64,000 nucleotides of DNA. Origin: Phycisphaerae bacterium (GTDB taxonomy: Bacteria; Planctomycetota; Phycisphaerae; Phycisphaerales; UBA1924). The DNA lies in the NCBI GenBank assembly GCA_030432255.1, contig JAUIHS010000008.1:62001-126000 (forward strand). The letters are read 5' to 3'. The notes beneath the pieces were generated by a model, which saw only the letters and a program-made list of their open reading frames with translations, searched no databases and was not told where the DNA came from. The position numbers were made by a program, and so were the translations under genes. This document shows positions 60,787 to 64,000 of the stretch, piece after piece (the first letter of the stretch is position 1; each line of letters opens with the position of its first letter).

Positions 60787-63477
60787 TCACCCGCCCCGCA
60801 TCTCGATCACCTTCTCCAGGCGCTTCTGGTGGATGTCGCGGTTCGGCTCGATCCGGGTCAGGGCGCGGATGTGTCGCTCGGCGTCCTCGAGTTCGCCCTG
60901 GCGAATTGCAACGGTCGCCGCGAACTCGCGGTAGTCCGCGTCGAAGGGTGCGATCTGGGTGGCGCGCAGTGCCTTGGACGCTGCCTTGTCCCACTGCTTC
61001 AGCGTGGCGTAGCGCCGCGCCAGTTCAATGGCGTATGCGGGCGAGTGCTGCTCGCGGATGTCGAGGTACTCGAGATGCGGAATCGCCTTCTCCGGCGTGT
61101 CCGACGCCAGGTACAGCTTCGCCAGGTGCCGATGCGGCATGTCATCCACCGGGCGGGCCTGAGCATACGCCTCCAGTTGCGGAATGATCTCCGGGACCGG
61201 TTCGCCGTCCGTGAAGGCGAGCAGTTCGTGCACCACGAACTCCAGCAGGTCCGGATGGTCGGGGTGCGACTGCAACCACCAGTCCACGCGATCCGAACGC
61301 ACCTCCGCCAATTCCGGCTCCCACGCCGATCCCGCTGTGCCACCCGTCAGGCGGTGCGCTGTGCTGGCCGCGTACCGCTCCAGTTCGGTCATCAGCCCCT
61401 CTGCCGACTCCGGATCATTCAGCGTCTCCTGCAGGCGCAGTTCGCGCAGTGAGGGACTGGGATGCATGCCGTGCGCTTCCAGGTCCTTTCGCGCCCAGTC
61501 GAGGAAGTCCGCGTGGAACTCGTCGCGCGAACGACGCAGCACCGTGCACATCGCCTCCTCTTCACGCACGCCCGCCGCGTACAGGTCCATCAGGTCCAGC
61601 GCTGCGCGGCCACCCCAGCGCTCCACGATGAACTGGTACATCCAGTGCCCCTGTGCATACGCCAGCGACCGGTCCTGCCGACGCTTGGGACGCACGAACG
61701 CAATGTTGATCTCCGACATGTCGAAGAGCGTGCCTGCATCGAGCTCCGCCGCCAGCATCTTCCAGCGCATGTAGTCCCGCGGCGTCCCTTCCAGATACAC
61801 CGCCGCCGCCTCCGTGAACCAGTGCGGGATGCGATTGCGGGTGCGCGAGAGCGTGATCGTATGGACGTACTCGTGACGGATCACGCGGACCCAGTCGTAC
61901 TCACCGAAGTGCTTCGCACCGTCGCGCGGCGCTTCCATCGCGATCACCGGGCCCGTGCACGCGGCGATGGTGTGAATGGCCGGCATACCCGTGATGCGCA
62001 CGGCGAACCACTCGTGGTCGGGCATCAGTTCGATCACGGTCTTGCGATCCGGTTCGTGATCGAACGCCTCGGACGCCAGTTCATGGATGTGCTCCAGCGG
62101 ACCCAGCATTTCCGAGGCCATCACCTCGGATTCGCCGGGCTGATATCGCACCACGAAGTGTTCGCTCTCGACCGTATCCCATTGCAGCAGTTCTTCGATC
62201 AGGCGCAGGCTGTTACGCGCCCGCACGTTGAATTCATCGAGACGCTGTGCCATGGTCAGCGCCAGGTGCGCCCGTTCGTCGTTGCCGGACTGCATCTCCA
62301 GCAGTCCCAGTTCGATGATGGGCTGCGGCCAGTTGGGCTGACGACTCGAGGCCTGTTCGAGGTATTGCGCCGCCGCGTCATACTGCCGCGCATCCGCCAG
62401 CGTGCGTCCGACCTCGTACAGGGCGACCGGCGATCCCGAGGAGAGTTCATCGAATGCCGCCAGTCGCTCGGATGTCAATGATTCATCGAAACGCAACGCC
62501 GCGATCGCGCACTCCAGCGCCCGCGCTTCGCGCATCTTCGGGAACCGGTCCAGCACCCGCATCAGGCACCGTTCCGCTTCATCGGGGTCGTTCTGTCGCA
62601 TCCAGAGGCGCGCACGGATCAGGTTGGCATACGGATGCTCATACGCCTCATGCCCCGACAGGCGACGCGCGATCCTGTCGAGCATCGCGGCACACTCTTC
62701 CGCCATTGCGAACCCGAACGTCTGCACGTGCATCATGCCGATGACGTACCATGCGCGGGCGGCGCCGGGATTGAGCTTGAGCACCTCGCCGATCGCGGTT
62801 GACGACTCGGCATGGTTGCTCTTGTCCTGAAGGAGTTCCGCCTCCGTGAGGATCGCCGGCCAGTACAGGCGGTCCATTTCCTGATGCACCTGCGACAACA
62901 ACTGCACCATCGCCTTGTAGTCACCCGTCGTGCGCCCCTGCAGTCGCGCCCGGATGATCAGGGCGCGAACGCCCTCGTGCAGTTCTTCGGGCGTGGTGAG
63001 CCGGTTGCGCTGAAGCGTTGAGACGACCGGATCGATCGCCGCATCCGCCTCGGCGAAGCGCCCGAGACCTTCGAGGGCTTCCGCACGGATGCGACGGGCG
63101 CGCATGGACTGGTGACCCGTCAGCATGTCGAGAGCAGAACGCAGGTCGCCGCGGATCACCGCCGCTTCCGCACGGTCTTCGGCGGCCGCGGCGTCGTCCA
63201 TGAGCGACGCATCGTCGAAGACTCCGATCATGAGCGCGATCCGGGCCCGGTCGGCGACGATCTCATCATCCGGTTCCGCCCACAGGCCGTGAAAGATTCG
63301 CAGGTCGCGGCGCTCATCCTCATCCAGGTACGGGGCTTCCAGCTTGCGGAGGACCGCCTTGGAGATGGGCGGGGTCTCGATGCCGGCGGGTTGTTCACCG
63401 ACGTCCACCTGTCCATGGACCACCGGTGCCACGAGAACGCAGATCAGCACGACGCAGAATCGATGCAGCCATGTCAT
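60787..63477 (-). CDS. Exported TPR protein with gluzincin metalloprotease domain
   Basis: 896 residues. The signal peptide ends near 'VVHGQ' (22). TPR-like helices fill about 60-480 ('AARAWYVIGMMHVQTFGFAMAEECAAML'). A metalloprotease domain of the peptidase MA type follows: 'RVIRHEYVHTITLSRTRNRIPHWFTEAAAVYLEG' gives HExxH at 535-539 and E556. More TPR units cover about 700-890. SD GGAGG and an ATGA overlap with the upstream gene support ATG 63477. It is probably periplasmic; the substrate is unknown. Confidence 0.88.
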   Translation of the reverse strand: MTWLHRFCVVLICVLVAPVVHGQVDVGEQPAGIETPPISKAVLRKLEAPYLDEDERRDLRIFHGLWAEPDDEIVADRARIALMIGVFDDASLMDDAAAAEDRAEAAVIRGDLRSALDMLTGHQSMRARRIRAEALEGLGRFAEADAAIDPVVSTLQRNRLTTPEELHEGVRALIIRARLQGRTTGDYKAMVQLLSQVHQEMDRLYWPAILTEAELLQDKSNHAESSTAIGEVLKLNPGAARAWYVIGMMHVQTFGFAMAEECAAMLDRIARRLSGHEAYEHPYANLIRARLWMRQNDPDEAERCLMRVLDRFPKMREARALECAIAALRFDESLTSERLAAFDELSSGSPVALYEVGRTLADARQYDAAAQYLEQASSRQPNWPQPIIELGLLEMQSGNDERAHLALTMAQRLDEFNVRARNSLRLIEELLQWDTVESEHFVVRYQPGESEVMASEMLGPLEHIHELASEAFDHEPDRKTVIELMPDHEWFAVRITGMPAIHTIAACTGPVIAMEAPRDGAKHFGEYDWVRVIRHEYVHTITLSRTRNRIPHWFTEAAAVYLEGTPRDYMRWKMLAAELDAGTLFDMSEINIAFVRPKRRQDRSLAYAQGHWMYQFIVERWGGRAALDLMDLYAAGVREEEAMCTVLRRSRDEFHADFLDWARKDLEAHGMHPSPSLRELRLQETLNDPESAEGLMTELERYAASTAHRLTGGTAGSAWEPELAEVRSDRVDWWLQSHPDHPDLLEFVVHELLAFTDGEPVPEIIPQLEAYAQARPVDDMPHRHLAKLYLASDTPEKAIPHLEYLDIREQHSPAYAIELARRYATLKQWDKAASKALRATQIAPFDADYREFAATVAIRQGELEDAERHIRALTRIEPNRDIHQKRLEKVIEMRGG

Positions 63478-64000
63478 GAACGATCCTCCGACTCGGTGCC
63501 CTCCCCGGTGTCCGGCTTCACGTCCGATGCAATTGAGTCTTCCTTGATGTTCTTGACCCACCCCTCGCCGTCCGGCGGCTCAGTGGTGTCCATCACCTGC
63601 GGCGGAATCTCGATGTTCCGAGCGACACTGTGCAGCACGAGAATGGAATCGGCATCACCACCGCGAGCCTGCCGCGTGCGCGCCATTCGAGGCAGCAGCG
63701 TCGTGCGGTCATACCACAGGCGCACCTCGCTGAACGAGTCGTTGAATGAGTCATCCCGCGCTACCAGCCGGAGTTGCATGGCATCCGTCCACCCGAGCGC
63801 AAAGACCGCCTCCGACGGATCGCCCACGAGGTCTTCAACACCATCCATGGGGTCGAGCAGTTCAGCTTCGTAACGCTTGAGGATCGACTCCCGGGTCTGG
63901 CCGATGGGGATCGGGAGCGGCCCCTCGCCCAGGATCAGCGGATCCACCCGTTGCCCCTCCGGCGCCACCCGACGACGCTCGTAGTACCGATCATCCAGCG
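63474..64000 (-). CDS. 3' end of a LolA-like gene (cut by window edge)
   Basis: The frame is open to the edge; about 175 C-terminal residues are seen. 'DPLILGEGPLPIPIGQTRESILKRYEAEL', 'MQLRLVARD' and 'VRLWYDRTTLLPRMART' resemble planctomycete LolA-family proteins, which are periplasmic carriers of lipoproteins. The similarity is moderate, so LolA function is inferred. The last 45 residues are polar and negatively charged. Its stop overlaps the TPR-metalloprotease start, so both belong to one operon. Confidence 0.65.
   Translation of the reverse strand, partial: LDDRYYERRRVAPEGQRVDPLILGEGPLPIPIGQTRESILKRYEAELLDPMDGVEDLVGDPSEAVFALGWTDAMQLRLVARDDSFNDSFSEVRLWYDRTTLLPRMARTRQARGGDADSILVLHSVARNIEIPPQVMDTTEPPDGEGWVKNIKEDSIASDVKPDTGEGTESEDRS

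Overview
This GC-rich window looks like a chromosome segment of a planctomycete, most likely of the Phycisphaerales group. The reasons are large secreted beta-helix and FG-GAP proteins that end in a paired-loop 'GC-type' dockerin tail, membrane proteins with a CPxCxYxLxG...CPECG zinc ribbon, TatC with an enlarged periplasmic loop, and LpxA and LolA-like genes that imply a Gram-negative envelope. The taxon is inferred from protein style, not from a marker gene. I found no rRNA, tRNA, CRISPR array, transposase or phage gene.

Layout. 1-2738 is the 5' part of a secreted beta-helix gene running off the left edge. 2872-4024 is an ArsR/SRPBCC/DUF6958-like operon behind a readable promoter and operator. 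4146-8646 holds tyrS, a CBS-pair protein, a divergent CHAD/CYTH pair and a putative zinc metalloprotease. 8815-12330 is metH, behind a 30-bp palindrome. 12415-18634 carries two exported dockerin proteins. 18806-19990 is a lower-GC membrane protein. 20127-24563 has purH coupled to a PQQ-propeller lipoprotein, then ribE and a metallophosphoesterase. 24711-27420 is an ECF sigma / membrane anti-sigma / PDZ lipoprotein operon. 27661-32316 has tatC, tadA, an M48-like metalloprotease, a small unknown protein and a class V aminotransferase. acnA follows (32421-35171).

35232-36710 is a lone Phd-type antitoxin overlapping a SUMF1-dockerin gene. 36711-40591 has lpxA, a SpoIIE-type phosphatase, a DUF192 lipoprotein and gluQ. 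40709-42139 is a coupled pterin dehydratase / sulfotransferase / SnoaL-like operon. 42191-45343 is another beta-helix dockerin protein. 45518-53179 contains dxr overlapping rne, then ptsP, then rho. 53359-56390 is a membrane-anchored rhodanese coupled to a hybrid sensor kinase. 56413-60106 has two tandem zinc-ribbon membrane proteins, nnrE, a glycosyltransferase and a SpoU methyltransferase. 60214-64000 has a lower-GC orphan, a large TPR metalloprotease and the 3' end of a LolA-like gene.

The most unusual signal is not a protein. Short imperfect tandem repeats with a strict 7-nt period, each locus with its own word (AGGGACG/AGTGATC, GGCACTC, AGTGCCA, CCGGNAT, GCTTCTN, GGCGCGG), occur at about nine places. 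They mostly begin 4-25 nt after a stop codon, read in the same sense as the gene, and in two genes they replace the end of the coding sequence. They resemble in principle the heptanucleotide STRR repeats of cyanobacteria. Other regulatory signals are an ArsR operator inside a sigma70-type promoter with a probably leaderless transcript, a palindrome before metH, and a long hairpin before tatC.
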